A stretch of DNA of 55,439 bases from Lojkania enalia (taxonomy: Eukaryota; Ascomycota; Dothideomycetes; Pleosporales), in contig ML986726.1 of NCBI GenBank assembly GCA_010094045.1, positions 1 to 55,439 of the forward strand, in the 5' to 3' direction. Numbering within the stretch: position 1 is the stretch's first letter; each line of letters opens with the position of its first letter. Position numbers and translations under genes: made by a program. Below the pieces are notes generated by a model. That model worked only from the letters and a program-made list of their open reading frames with translations. It was not told the DNA's origin and did not search any database. Positions 22,402 through 34,480 of the stretch are shown one piece after another.

Positions 22402-25400
22402 TCAACCATATGCTAGCCTCTCGTTCGTCCACCCGGGCCTTAAATAATCTGCGTCAAACCTTGAGCTCCAACTACTCTCAACCACATACTCTGTCTCCAG
22501 ATCGACACCAACTTTCGCGCCCTCCTCAGACTGTGCCCACACGCTCAATCCAATCGTATTGTCTCCAGTATACTTCAGCACGCCTGGGGGCACTGGGAAT
22601 CGTATCTCGTTCCCGACCCAAGGGTTAAACCTTCCGTACTGATAGCCGTTGACAAACAATTGTACACGTATCTTCTTTGAGGCAGGAGCATTTAATATAA
22701 AAGCAAGAGCGATGTCGGAGTGTTCTGGTATATTTAGCGGGACAACGGTGCGATAAAATCGCAGGCCGGCGCCCTCAAATCCTAATGATGGTGAAGCGGA
22801 TTCCCATTGAGAATCATCGAAGCCAGGAAGGTGCCAGCCAAGTCTTTCAGCTGCTAAGCCTCCCTCATTTAAAGGAGCTCGAACTGGGTCAAGAGGATTT
22901 TCGCCGCCAGCCTCACCAGCAATCTTCCATTTACTAAACTCAGCTCCACCCACCAAATTTGCCCGGAGAATACCGCGTGGGGAGACTGCACCTGCACGTA
23001 GATCATGACCTGTATTATCTTGAGCAACGAGCAAAACATTCTGGTTGGTATCGTTGAGAGTGACATTTGCGAACGAGAGTGTCATGTTACCCATTCCGAC
23101 AGTTGAGTTGCCGAGAAAGGACCCTAAGAACTCGCCATTCAGCCAGGCGCTCCATCCAAAAGCCATCCCACCCTGTACAGAGAGATCGACTCCAGTTGCC
23201 GAGCCGTTAAAGTATCCGCGGAAGAGATGAAAGCCATTATGGAATCCATAGTCGTCAACATAGAGTACTGGAAGCGAGTCCGGCTTAGTGGGATTCGGGG
23301 TCGTCAAATGATTGGCTTCAATCCAAGCAATCCCCGAGTCGTTGTAGTTTGGAAATTTCTCAGGTAGACCATCGCAAACTCTCCATACATTCAGCGACGG
23401 GAGCTCTATTTTTGGGGTAGTGCCCCCGATACGTGCCTGAAGGCTACCGTATGATGTTCGAGATGTTACTGCTCGTTTGCCATTCCATGTAAGCGACTCG
23501 ATTTGCTGGGATGCAAAGACATCAATAGTTGTGGCGTTTGTGATGTCACCTTTCAAAGCGAGGGTTTTGCCATCTTGAGACACATGTCTCACTAAATAGG
23601 GTCCTTGAACAAGAACTGTGACGAGTCTTAGAAACCACATAGTAATCAACTTGGTCTCAAAACTTACTTGACTGATCTACGGGGGCGAACGGATCATTTG
23701 ACAAGGCCGGCGCCCAAAAGAGGTATGCAGTAGGCTTGTCCGCCACAATGACCTTTACGCCCCTATCGAACTGGAGAACAGTATAGCCAGAAACTGAAGG
23801 TAGAGATACAACTACTCCACGGCTATCGTGACGGAAAGCGATCTTCGAGCTTCCTTGATACTTGACAACGGATCCCTCAAGTGCGTCTTTAAGGTGAAAT
23901 TCTACGGACTCTCCAATACCCGTCCAAAGAATAATTACCGGAATACGATCAACTATGGAATATGTAAGCACCTCGGCTGTGGAGTAGGTCAGAATTTCAT
24001 CTCCAAATGCAAAATCCGTAACTAGTATCTTTGATTGGTGGCCATTGAGGATGATTTCCCCGCTTTGTTGAGGGATGGTTAAGTTTCCGATCGAAGTACT
24101 CACATGGAGTTTAAAGAATTCTTTTGTGTTGGAAGTAGAGTGGGAATGAATTGCAACATAGAAAGCGCCATTGGTTTTGGGATTACGCAACTCGCTCACT
24201 GTAACGGCCGTATTTGTCGTATAACTATTACTATTTCCGAGGCGATTAGTTATGGTAAGACCCTCTGCAATACGTGTGAATATTGCGAGATTTTTTGTTT
24301 CATAGAATTTGGTCCCAATCATTCTATTCTCGCTGATTGGGGCAGAATAGTCATAGCTTGTAGCGGTGACTGGCGCAGCAAACGATCCCCAATTTGTTCC
24401 ACCATACATCATGTACAGACTTAGAGCAGTTACTCTTTGGGATATAAGATTACGATAAAACCTGCGACAGAATATTAGCTAAGACAATATATGGCTTTCA
24501 AATGAGAACTCACAAGTTCGCAAAGTCGGCTCCAATGTCTCTAGGACAACCTCCCTTAGGTCCACCCCATGGGTTGTAGGAGCCGCCTTGGAATTCCGGG
24601 AAGAAGCTTGGCTGAGTTGGTGTTGTCTCCTTGAAGTACTCATAATAATTTATTGTCTGGTAGGGGACGTATTGGCCGTTCGTGCCCGTGCATTCATCTA
24701 AATTGCAGCTCCAGCACTATTGATCTGCATTAATAACCTCAATAATCGATTCGTGTGGGTATGTGCTTACTGATGGATAGCTATCAACACCTGCCACATC
24801 GACATTGCCCATACCATTTGAGAAATCCTTTGACCAACTCTTAGAATTCATGTTCGGGTCGTTATGGATTAAAGGAATGTCAATTCCATTCTGTCGTGCA
24901 ATACTTTCAAGGTACGCCATATAGTTTCCCGCTGGCACATTAGGGACTTTCTTCCGCGCGTCTCCTACCCACTGCTCGCCATATTCGTTCTCGATCTGGT
25001 AGAGGAAAACATTTCCACCGTTTGTGACAAGATATTTGCTTACAATGGCGGAATATTTGGAGAAATAGGGCGCCAGCGCGGCAAGATATCTCGAGTCGTC
25101 ATCTCGAAGCTTACCGTATGCACCGGTAGTGATCCATAAGGGAAAGCCTCCAGCATTGGCCTCGGCATTAACGTACGGACCAGGACGAACGATGACATAC
25201 AGACCGACTCGTCTGGCAATATCAAAGAGCTTAGCAAAATTGTGCGCGCCTGTCTCGAAGTCTAATGTATGATTATTAGTAGCGTGATATCCCCAATGGC
25301 CGTAGAATGCGAATGCTGTGAATCCGGCCGCCTTGATCTTTTCCAGAATATCTTCCCAAACCTCAGGAACAGGGATGCGCCAATAATGCAGCTCTCCAGA

Positions 25401-25583
25401 GAAAACAAAAAGCCTCTTGCCATTGATCTTGTAACTGAAATGGTCCCATTGAACAGTGTCGCTCAATCCATTATCGTGCAGCGGCCATTGACTTGGTGAG
25501 CTATATTGAGCGCTGACACTAGTATGAATATAGCCCAATAACGCAAGGGCTGATAATGATGCGAAACGCCTAAAGACATTCAT
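22402..25583 (-). CDS. Secreted beta-galactosidase, glycoside hydrolase family 35
   Basis: Large fungal GH35 enzyme that removes terminal beta-galactose from oligosaccharides and plant cell-wall polymers outside the cell. Four exons: 25583-24771, 24716-24514, 24461-23668, 23615-22402. Introns are 54, 52 and 52 nt with GTAAGC, GTGAGT and GTAAGT donors, and every junction keeps the frame. Total 1007 aa, the usual size for secreted mould LacA-type enzymes. Features in order: signal peptide (residues 1-25, ending SVSA); TIM-barrel start [17 protein letters not shown]; acid/base Glu at about 200 in [23 protein letters not shown] formed across the first splice junction; nucleophile Glu at about 312 in [22 protein letters not shown]; then the beta-rich C-terminal domains including [14 protein letters not shown] across the last junction. 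No disabling change seen. Confidence 0.93.
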
Positions 25584-25604
25584 CCTAGCAGAGCTTGTGA
25601 GACG

Positions 25605-25872
25605 GAAAGCCAGAGCTGGTAGGTAGCGAAGAGGCCTCTGACGCTGGCATTATTAAGACATTTGAATGCCATGCTCGGATTTCGTACGACAAGCATCTGC
25701 AAATTGAAGTCGCTGAACTAGCGGAGAATATTGATGAAACTGGGATAGCCATTGCGGGGCTGAGCGATCCGAGAGCCTCAGAATGGTGGGTTTCGATCGA
25801 CCAAGGACCGGGAAAATATACTGCCAAGGTTGAGTCCGGGCTAGAGATGGGCCGAGGAACCGAACGCGAATG
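25605..25872 (+). other. Unrecognised open strip without start codon
   Basis: A plus-strand frame is open for about 89 codons, from after a TGA at 25601-25603 to a TGA at about 25870. It has coding-like composition (TFECHARISYDKHLQIEVAE, SDPRASEWWVSIDQGPGKYT). It has no ATG and begins just upstream of the divergent GH35 start, so it may be an internal exon or truncated gene remnant. Family not recognised. Confidence 0.3.
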
Positions 25873-28241
25873 ATTTCAACTTAGCGGAGAGAGTGGGAAA
25901 TACTCTAAGAATGATATCTTAGGGCGAGTTGGTTGCGTTTCGAGATGAATCCAAAGCAAAAGTAGAGAATGATGAGTTCTCCACCCATGTTGCCATCAGA
26001 AGATGGAGATATTCGAGGGGCCTGCTGGGGAAATCGAGATTTAATTATTAAGCGAAAAAGTGAGACAGGTGTGCGAAGGAATCGAGCACCTGAGGCTGCT
26101 ATTTTCAAGGAATTCGAAATGTGTTTGCTTTTTCTGGGCGTAATACTGAGAGCTGAGCCCGTCGGCTCGCCTTCTATGGCATTCGCGACAGTTATGGGTC
26201 ATGATCAGCTTGGCAAGGCTGAAGAGGGCGAAAGAGATTGTCAGCAATGCCTTTCTTGACAATGAACAAGTTGAATGCCTGAAATGGACACCACAGCCAA
26301 ATACGCGAACTGGTGAGACTAAATATCACTTTCTCCCAATGCCTTTAGGCCCCTTCTATGGCAGCACAAGAGTCAGCCCCCACAATAACGGATCTCTAAC
26401 GATCCTACAAGCGACATATACGCAAATACGCTACTTATCTAAAACCGTGTATACTAAGCCCCTTTGTAAGCTGTTAGGTTTTTCCACCCTTCCTTTAAAC
26501 ATATGCACATTATGTCGGACTCGTTGAATGTCATCTCTACATCGATATTGACCGACTCAAGCTCGGTCGCGTAATAGAGCTGCGACCCGATTATAGCCGT
26601 CTATTCACCGCCTAACTCATGCCTAGCTACTCCTACATTGGTAAACAATGGGCCACACCTGTACATGGGACATTATAATACGCATTACTTCGACCTAGTA
26701 CGCTACATTGCCGGGACAGCCCAATTTCAATATATGATCAATCCGCTTAGCTAGGATATATACTACTGTAAGTGGATCCGAAATGAGTCAAAACTTCTGC
26801 CATATCATCGTAAATGCGGCCGAGTAATTCTTGCATTCAGGTCTGCGGTAGATTTTTCTGCTGCAGATCCCAGCGCACTTCAAGGAAATTTAGATTTCAA
26901 GGACTTGTGGGAATATTTGAGTAGTCGCGGCAATGTAATGAACTGAGGCGGGAGGATCTATTGCAATAACAACAAAGGAGGGGCAAGACGGAACATGAAC
27001 GGCCCAGTGCTTTCCCTGTACTAGCACCGCTTCTTCTTTAACTCGGACAAGATTGTGTCACTTCTAGACAATCAAACTCATCTTCTCGCAGTGCCATCGT
27101 AAAGTTTTAATGTTATGAACCAGAGGCGGGCAGATAGACCAGAGAAGCTTGTAACTAGAATCGAGCAATACTAGGCGTCTATGTACGTAATTTCTTCTGC
27201 AGTGCCAGAGGAAGATACTGCACGTAATTAGTGATTCCCAACGTAGCCCTAATATATTCGAATCGGCACTAATGCAGAGTTTGGTGACTTCATTTAAACA
27301 TAGGCTAGATACCGGACCTTGAACCCTATAATTCGGATTCCCAAGGCTATCAACAAGCCTAGTAGCTAGTTGTTTATCCTAGAAAGTTGTTCCAAGGGAG
27401 GAAATAAAGCTAATATTTGAGGCTAGCACTATAGCTTATCGTCGAATTGGTTAGTATTTGTGGGCATAGAAGCCCATCGGGCCCTGTTGACATCGAAAAT
27501 CCGTGGAATTTCATCTTCGGATGAACAAAATAGAGTATGAAGGTCTTTGGAAATGGTGCAATCGAGAATTCGAACATTTCCCAGGACTTTAGAGAAGTAG
27601 TCGGTGCCGGCCGCTAAATATTTTACGCTTATCCTCTAGAGATTAATGGAACCTTTTCATGTTACTATTTTAATTGCCACTGCTGTGTAATGAAGAGCAC
27701 CTATAAGGCACAAAGAGTGGTACTTAAGTATTGAAACTCGCGTTGAAATTTCGAATAATTGAGATTTTCCACTTAGAGGATTTCTCATGAAAAGAATAGC
27801 ATAAGGAGATTGTGCTTGTAGTATACGTGTATAATGAAGGAAATATAACTAAATAGCATACTATATTCGGCCTATCTCTACGGACATTACACAAGAATAA
27901 GATACGGAAAATATCTAAGAGCGAAAGAAGATTGTATTTCTGTGCAGTATTCCTGTCCCACGATTTTATTTTCTTATATTTTTCATTTCAAAGACAATAA
28001 ATGATGTCAATAAGACAGCTAGCACTGTAGTTGGTAATCAAACTAATCGTAAATTTCAAATCTAGTCGTGCAAAGCAAGCTGAGAATTTGGTGTGCCGTA
28101 GAATTTTCAACAACTTTTGCGGGCTAATTGATCTAGTAGCTTATTTGTAGACCCCGCTCTTATGCCCCTTATCGCGGGATTTCCAATCGTACGGGACTAT
28201 GTTCTCATCAGGAGAGAGGCGCCCGGATACTGCTAGCAGGA
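25873..28241. other. Intergenic, mostly featureless
   Basis: 2.4 kb with only short overlapping frames (25969-26259 on +, 26041-26262 on -, 26201-26527 on +) and none recognised. AT content rises after about 27600. No repeat, RNA or coding signal that I can support. Confidence 0.35.
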
Positions 28242-28246
28242 GAATG

Positions 28247-28396
28247 CGTTGCGTATCAGGCAGCATCAATTGCTGAGGCAAATATTGATGTATTGAAGGA
28301 GGGTAAGTGGCCTGCCTGGCTAAAGGCTAGTAGTAGCGAGACTATATAGACCTGAAAAACAGACCAACTATAATAGGATAGGAGAAACACGTGACA
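28247..28396 (+). repeat. Solo-LTR-like element, copy 3
   Basis: 150 bp, starts CGTTGCGTATCAGG (first T replaced) and ends ACACGTGACA. Perfect 5-bp flanking duplication GAATG (28242-28246 and 28397-28401). The CAGCATCAATTGCTG palindrome and the TATA-like CTATATAGACCTG are kept. Confidence 0.85.
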
Positions 28397-28401
28397 GAAT
28401 G

Positions 28402-28991
28402 GACAGTCTTGATGCAGTCGAACTCGGCCGAAAACCCAAAATTGACCAGAATCCAGGAAATAAGTTATTATTTTATATATTTTAGAGCCATATTCGTGAT
28501 TTGTCTGTCCCTTCGTGCTAACGTACAAAGTCGTAGACAACGGCGCTACAGACTATGGCATCACAACCGAGGCAGTTGAAGTTACTTTGCCATAGAACAT
28601 AGGGAATAACGAGAAAGCGCCCTACAGCCATCGTACAAGAAAATTGTCCAAATTCGACGAACTGATCTTCGGCTCGATTATTCTATAAGGTCTAGAATTT
28701 CCTAGTGCAGGCGTGCTGTCTGATTTAAGCCGAAGGCACCAGCTGATGGACTCACCGGAAAATTTTTGCATGGAAATAAAATAGAACATGGGTGCCTGTT
28801 GAATGAACGTAATGTATTCTGAAAGCTCCGAAACGATGCCTATGGGTGCTCTGCACCCCGCTAATTCGAATGCCTAACGTAATAAATCCTTGTAAATTAC
28901 TAATACAGTCATATGGGATCTTTTAACCATGCAAGAAGTCGAAAGTGAAACGATCTTTCATATACCACACTTTCCCCAACGCACCGAAACT
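28402..28991. other. Intergenic
   Basis: Small overlapping frames near 28391-28579 only. No recognisable gene between the LTR-like element and the Cys-rich protein gene. Confidence 0.3.
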
Positions 28992-29360
28992 CTATATTGT
29001 GCCAGCGACCATTCCCACAACTCCTAATGCGACAAATAGCCACATGCCCACGCCCCTTCGTCTTGAATCATTTGTCTGTGTCTGCATATCCACTGCATTA
29101 AAGCACTGAAAATCAGGATCACTCTTGTTGAATTCGCCTAGTTTGTTCAGTAAGCAATCCTCCACTTCCTCCACGGCATCCGTGGTGCAAAATTGGTAGC
29201 AGTCTTCTCCATCGGGGGCACCGTAGGAGACTATCGGATTTATATGTCCGTTGCAGCATGTGTCAAGGATGGTTGAGTTACTTCCGCCGATGGGGATTGC
29301 ACAAGCGGCTTTCGTCGTGGGCGGGTTCGGGATCCCAAAGCGGTGGGGGCAGGTGGTCAT
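28992..29360 (-). CDS. Small Cys-rich protein with C-terminal hydrophobic tail
   Basis: Single uninterrupted frame of 122 aa from ATG at 29360. Eight cysteines, including CC at 35-36 and a CYQFC pair at 54-58; an N-glycosylation-type NST near 28. No obvious N-terminal signal. The last 19 residues are hydrophobic (MWLFVALGVVGMVAGTI) and reach the very end, after a basic SRRRG. That layout fits a tail-anchored or GPI-processed surface protein. The Cys spacing resembles small conserved fungal proteins of unknown function, but I cannot name a family. It stands alone in a gene-poor stretch. Confidence 0.7.
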   Translation of the reverse strand: MTTCPHRFGIPNPPTTKAACAIPIGGSNSTILDTCCNGHINPIVSYGAPDGEDCYQFCTTDAVEEVEDCLLNKLGEFNKSDPDFQCFNAVDMQTQTNDSRRRGVGMWLFVALGVVGMVAGTI

Positions 29361-31225
29361 TTTGAGATGTCCTGCTAAATATATTGCTCGGCTCTGAAAT
29401 AGAGAGTTGGATGTAAGGTGATATTAATCCGTTACAGTCGGTTGAATATGCGCAGGTGTAATATAGGTCCGTAGAAACGTCCGTGGATAAATTTAATAAG
29501 ATAAGAAAAATAGGATGTATGTGAAGGTAGAGACACAGAACGGGTATTCGGTGGAAGAGGAGGGGATACCACGAAAGCTTTGCTTTCGCTCGTGGCTCAG
29601 CCAGGTATAAAGTAGTTCAACCTAACAGAGCGGATTTGCAATGTCGGAAGGCCAATCACCTGTATGGGACGAAAACGCCAAGGCTAGGGAGAAAGGAGAA
29701 AGTGATGAAAGAAAAAGAAAACAAAGTAGGAAATCGTGCAATAAGAAAGGCAAGGCTGATGATACCATCAACAATCTAGAGGTACACACACTGTCTCAAA
29801 AATAGTATCGATCTAAGTTTAGTGGCGGTCACAGGATGGGCCAACCGAGTAAGCGCTATTCTGGCGCCGTATCTTGGCTTTGCAGCATGGATGACTGGTT
29901 GAGAACATTCCAAACCCGAAGCGCCAGGAGTCGCGCATATCATGTACTTGAGATCGATCGCACGTGTCGCCGTGTTTGAAACATGATGCGCGCGAGACCC
30001 GAGGGCGCGTTGGCGGGCCTTCGTGCAGTTTAGCGAATGGGAGAGAGGAACTTTAAGGCAAAGTCACGTGAAGTTTCAAACATCGCGCGCTTCTACCGTC
30101 TTTGCTGCGCGTCTCGAGGACGACAAACATATAGAACACAGTTTTCAAAGATGCATGCTTGGCTCGGAGTGTCATGGCTCCGGATTGTCTTAGGTGAGGA
30201 CTCTGAATGCGGCGCAGTTTGTTGAGACAACCAACGAATCGGACATTCGCATCGCAAGATTGGGCATCGACCAATTCCAAGGTAGGCTTGGCTAAAAATA
30301 TAGAAGAATCTTTTGATTCGTTCTGGTGGAGGTGGTTTGTTTAAACTTTTGTGTATGGCAACAGTTTTCACGCTATTGAAAGCCAAAGCTAATATAATTG
30401 CACACGGGCTATATTTCGGATAAAACAGTGACTTCCGGTTGCCTCCAGTGAATAAGAGGATGGACCCAAGTGAGACATAGTCGGAGGAAGGGTTTCACGT
30501 TCGATGCAGTCTTTGTAGCTCCGGATTTATGCAATAATTGCTACCACTATCAGGCAGCAATTCCACAGAAGCTATTGGCCTATTGCTTGCCTATCAGTGG
30601 ATTTGCTCGCCGCAGATGGTACCTAATGCCTATGTTGGACCAAAAATACGGTCTTGAAAGAGAGTAACTGGCAGGATTCAGCTCTTAGGCGCTTGTTTGC
30701 CCTAACGAGGATTAATTGATCACGGTGATGAAACCCGTCATTCCGATATACGACATTTCTCAGCATATCATCTTGTCCTATTGCACTAATGTAGGATTTT
30801 TTAATAATGTCTGCAAGCTTTACATGTATACAAATTATAGTAGTAAGATCAAGCTAAATTCATTTGCAGTTGACAAAGTGAGGTTGAAGTAAAAACACAA
30901 TTCGGGACCTGCCAACTCCACACTCGTGGTAGGGAGCGAGTCCAAAGGAGTAGTACCTCTCCGGGAGAGTGATGCAGACTATTACAACTAGAAACAAGCG
31001 AAGGGCATAATTTAGCGCCACTATAAGACTATGGTAATATTGCACATCGGTATGCAACCGACGGGTATGCATCCTCTACCTTCAATTTAGGTCTTTGTTG
31101 CTTCACCAACAATTTTCCCAGCTACGTCAAAATACAACTTTATGTATACTATTCCTATATGGCATTTATATTGAACTGGATTCTAATGGTTTTATAAAAT
31201 GAAATTAAAGATCTCACTCAATGTG
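29361..31225. other. Intergenic; short frames only
   Basis: Contains a 54-codon plus frame from an ATG at 29641 with a Lys/Glu/Arg-rich segment, and unrecognised frames at 30037-30386 (both strands), 30470-30667 and 30860-31072. A GC-richer patch lies near 29940-30100. No supported gene or repeat. Confidence 0.3.
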
Positions 31226-31394
31226 TGGAGTTATTGGGGGTCATGGAAGGTAGGCGGGGATATCGCGCTATAGCCTTGACTTCAGCGCCGAAGCTCCCCT
31301 CGTTATCAGTAAATCATGGCCATAATGAGAATGAAGAGTGCGGATTCAAGATCGATTTTCTATTCTTTATTCCTCAGCCACGTTGCGAGGCGTA

Positions 31395-31556
31395 GCACAC
31401 ACATCGATAGAATGTCCCCGTCAACTGGGTCCCTTCCAAAGCTCGCAGAATGTTTCCATTTAATAAATAGGCCTCTAGGTAGGTTTCTGTAATCTGTTTC
31501 ATTGGATAGAGCCTTGAGTCGAAGCGATGAGGCAGATTTTCGAAGAGTAAACGAGG
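31395..31556 (-). pseudogene. Possible flavin monooxygenase fragment
   Basis: Read on the minus strand, one frame is open with protein-like content (PRLLFENLPHRFDSRLYPM, then KQITETYLEAYLLNGNILRA). Its pattern (a NLPH step, then a YLE.Y segment before a GTQ-like strand) resembles the region after the FAD-binding fold in fungal flavin-containing monooxygenases. It is short, has no start, and the downstream part is not open, so it is at best a relic. Confidence 0.3.
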
Positions 31557-31614
31557 GGCATCAAAATTACCTCAGGGGATTAAAGTCTAACTATTTCATG
31601 CAATTTTGTCTAAC

Positions 31615-31668
31615 CCTGTGGTGAGAGGCGAATCTTGTCTCAGGAAACGATATGATGAACTGAACTGA
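31615..31668 (-). repeat. Short hydantoinase-B-like fragment, duplicate of 44697-44745
   Basis: About 50 bp nearly identical to 44697-44745, including the exact block AGGCGAATCTTGTCTCAG. Read on the minus strand both encode FSSS...RQDSPLTT, which in the second locus leads directly into a hydantoinase B pseudogene. Here the following sequence is not clearly hydantoinase, so only this piece is recognisable. Confidence 0.5.
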
Positions 31669-32882
31669 TTGATTGAGGATGGCCAGCAGGCCATATTTAT
31701 GTACATAGAAGAAGGGGTATATCAGCTGATGTCCGGCGTGATATTGTACGACGGTATCCGATACAACTCAGCAGACTTGCCAAAATCCACATCGCAAACC
31801 CAGTTGTTGGCGGATAAAACATATCGAGTAACAAGGTATTCTAGCCTTTGGACATGCAGATCTACGGCCGCTGTGACGTTGTAAGATTATCTGGTACGCT
31901 GACTTCCAATAGAGATACTATTAAGTATATTATAGAATTATATCAGCAGGGATCAGCACTACAAAATCAATGTGAACTGTCGGTAATACATGGTACTTGT
32001 CATTGAGGCCGTGTGAATATTGACTGGAAAGAGCCTGCGATTGTAGAATTGCGCGATCCGATCTGTAATTAAAAAACCGAGTCTTGCGGGTCTAAAAGGG
32101 TTTGGGTTATTTATACAGCCTGTTAGTAGCGTTGTGTCAGGAAATTTGGTATCTATTTCAACCATATTAGAGAGGTTTACTTTACTACGTCGTCTAGAAG
32201 GGCTAGATAAGGCTCTCCACGTAGTGGCTAGCCATCACGGATTTTTTATCACGGATCCCATTGATCTGAACGTAGATGTTAGTGGAAATTGCGAGGAAAA
32301 TAATGTCCTTATATGCTAGAGAGACGAAATAGTCGGTGCTCGATCCCCAATTTAAAACTTCTTTTTTTTTGGAAAAGCTGATACTATTTCTTCCGTCCAA
32401 CCGGGACAATCTAGCATCATATCAGCGCTGCACCTTTGCAAACCAGTAACACCTTCTACAACTCGGGGTAATAATAGGCAAATAGCGAGTCTATTTTCAA
32501 TAGCTCTAGTTACTGCCCATCAAGATGAACTTGGTAAGGGAGGGAATCATGAGCGTGCACAAGTGCTTTCATCCTACAAGTGTGAATATGAAAGCGTACA
32601 AATATTCTTAACAATGTTACTCAACACGGACGGAGACATCTTCGTAGAGAAAGTGATTTACCAGATAGTTCGCTTATAGCCTTATAACGTGATAATATAA
32701 GCTTAAACCTCTGGCAACACTTCTAAATCCACACGTCGCCCAGCTCCTTCTCCACTCCTTCTCAAACTTCTATAAACCCTTCTTTACAATAATGCTCATA
32801 TTTTCATTCAACTCCTATTTCCACCAAATATAAAGATGCGAATAACTTGTACCTTAAACGAGTATTACAATGTCATGCTCCC
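31669..32882. other. Intergenic downstream of the DOMON-b561 gene
   Basis: Plus frame 31669-31884 (71 codons) and frames around 31959-32409 on both strands show no recognised domain. A T9 run lies near 32362-32370. Nothing else supported. Confidence 0.3.
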
Positions 32883-34480
32883 TTAAACAAAATTTCGGGG
32901 TTGTTCGGTTTGCCTTCCATCAGTCGGATAGTCACTCAAAGGCACACCGTTCTGATCCTGATACCTCTCACGCAAGCCATCATCCATCCTCATATTCTCC
33001 TTCCGTATTGCTTGTTTCCTCTTCCGTCTCCTAACCCAAAAAAGTGTTAGAATTAGTGCTACAGAGACGACGCCGACGATGACGCCATACCAGATGTTGT
33101 CATCTTCGTCGTCCGCGAAGTCGAAACCTAAAAAGCCATTCACGGCTCCAACTATGAGGATGAAAGGGCCAATGTATAAGTGAGCGCGGCCGAGGGAGGT
33201 AGGACGTTGACGGCGCTTAAAGAGGCTGTGATGAGAGAGGCCAAGAATGAATTGCCCGATAGCGACAATAACTATGATTAAGCCGAGTATTTGATGGGCG
33301 GAGTTGACATTCTTGGACTGTACTTCATTAGCAACTTCTCAAGACTGCGAAAAGATTGCAGGGACAAGAAAGCACTGAACCGAACGGGAGGTGGACTAGA
33401 CTTACGTGATTGTACTCCCTCCCGAGGTAAATGCCTACACCCACGCCGATGACAGCAATGACAAGACCAAAGCCTTGCATCCAGGCATGCCATCGCACCC
33501 GCTCCAATACTCTGAGGAAAACGACGCCAATTGGGAACAGAAGAACAAAAGCACCACACATCAAGGCAGCATGGACAGGTCCACTCCAGTCATGGTCATT
33601 TGTAACGCCGTCATCTAGCTGCGCGTTGGAATTTTGCCACGACCCGACATCGCTCAGCTCTTCTTGATCCACACTAGCAGATGTCTGGACTGTAACTCTT
33701 GAAAGATCCATCTTGAATTCGCCGTATAAAGTGTGGCGCCGGATAGTTGCCGATTTGCTATCGGAATTAATATCTTTACCTGTAGGGCCGAGGGCGAAGA
33801 TGAAATTCTGGTCGGAGCTGGCGAAATTGATATTACCTGAATCCTTATCTGCATTGTCGTTATCACGTCTGCGACTATAGGAATCGTTGTTGATGTTCTT
33901 GCAGTGACCGTTCACTGCGTACGTGTCTTGGCCATTGATTTGAACAATGCCATTTATGATGCCGTTGCCGGAATTAACCTGGCAGTCAACTTTATCGTTG
34001 TATGATGGCTCTACATGACCATCGACTGTTCTTGTTGACAGAGTGACACCTTGAGCATAGCGACGTGTCAGTCATTCGGTCCATTCCCCTTTTTGGCAAC
34101 ATGATGAATTTCAGGCGTACCATTTCCATCGCGACTGCGGTAGATGATCCACATCAAACTACCATCCATTTCTTCTCCAGTACCGACTGAAATCCAACTA
34201 TAGTCGGCTGGACCTTCAAGATGGAAGTACAAATCGCCCACATCTTTGACGGTAGTTACGGCGAATGTGACGTTTCCGCTGTCGGTAGCGTAGACAAAAG
34301 CTGCGATGGTGGAATTCTCCGTCTCACGTCGAGGGTTCGAATATGCGTTCGTAAATGGAAATAGCGTGAGGGCGACCAGCACCGCTGTTAGTCTATCAGT
34401 CGAACAGCCCCCTAATGGTGTGGAGAAACAAGCCCAGCCAAGCTTTACGTACCAGCGCCCAGTATGGCTAGCATCGGCAT
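32883..34480 (-). CDS. DOMON-cytochrome b561 membrane protein
   Basis: Secretory-pathway redox protein: an extracellular DOMON (cellobiose-dehydrogenase cytochrome-like) domain joined to a cytochrome b561 membrane domain. Such proteins are thought to move electrons across membranes, possibly for ferric or quinone reduction. Four exons: 34480-34453, 34384-34121, 34049-33406, 33317-32883; introns of 68, 71 and 88 nt. The signal peptide (MPMLAILGAAVLVALTLF) exists only after the first splice. The DOMON domain runs roughly residues 25-190. Conserved membrane His positions appear in HDWSGPVHAALM, RVRWHAWMQGFG, SAHQILGLI and SLGRAHLYIGP. A cytosolic basic tail (RRRKRKQ) and acidic C-terminus follow. 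456 aa, intact. The linker before the b561 domain is rich in Ser and Asp. Confidence 0.88.

Noticed and set aside
24717..24719. TAG in frame at the end of the first GH35 open stretch, considered as a nonsense mutation
   Set aside because: It lies inside a 54-nt GTAAGC...AATAG intron; splicing restores [16 protein letters not shown], a family hallmark.
23045..25499. Plus-strand frames of 60-106 codons over the GH35 gene
   Set aside because: Shadows of the well-supported minus-strand GH35 exons.
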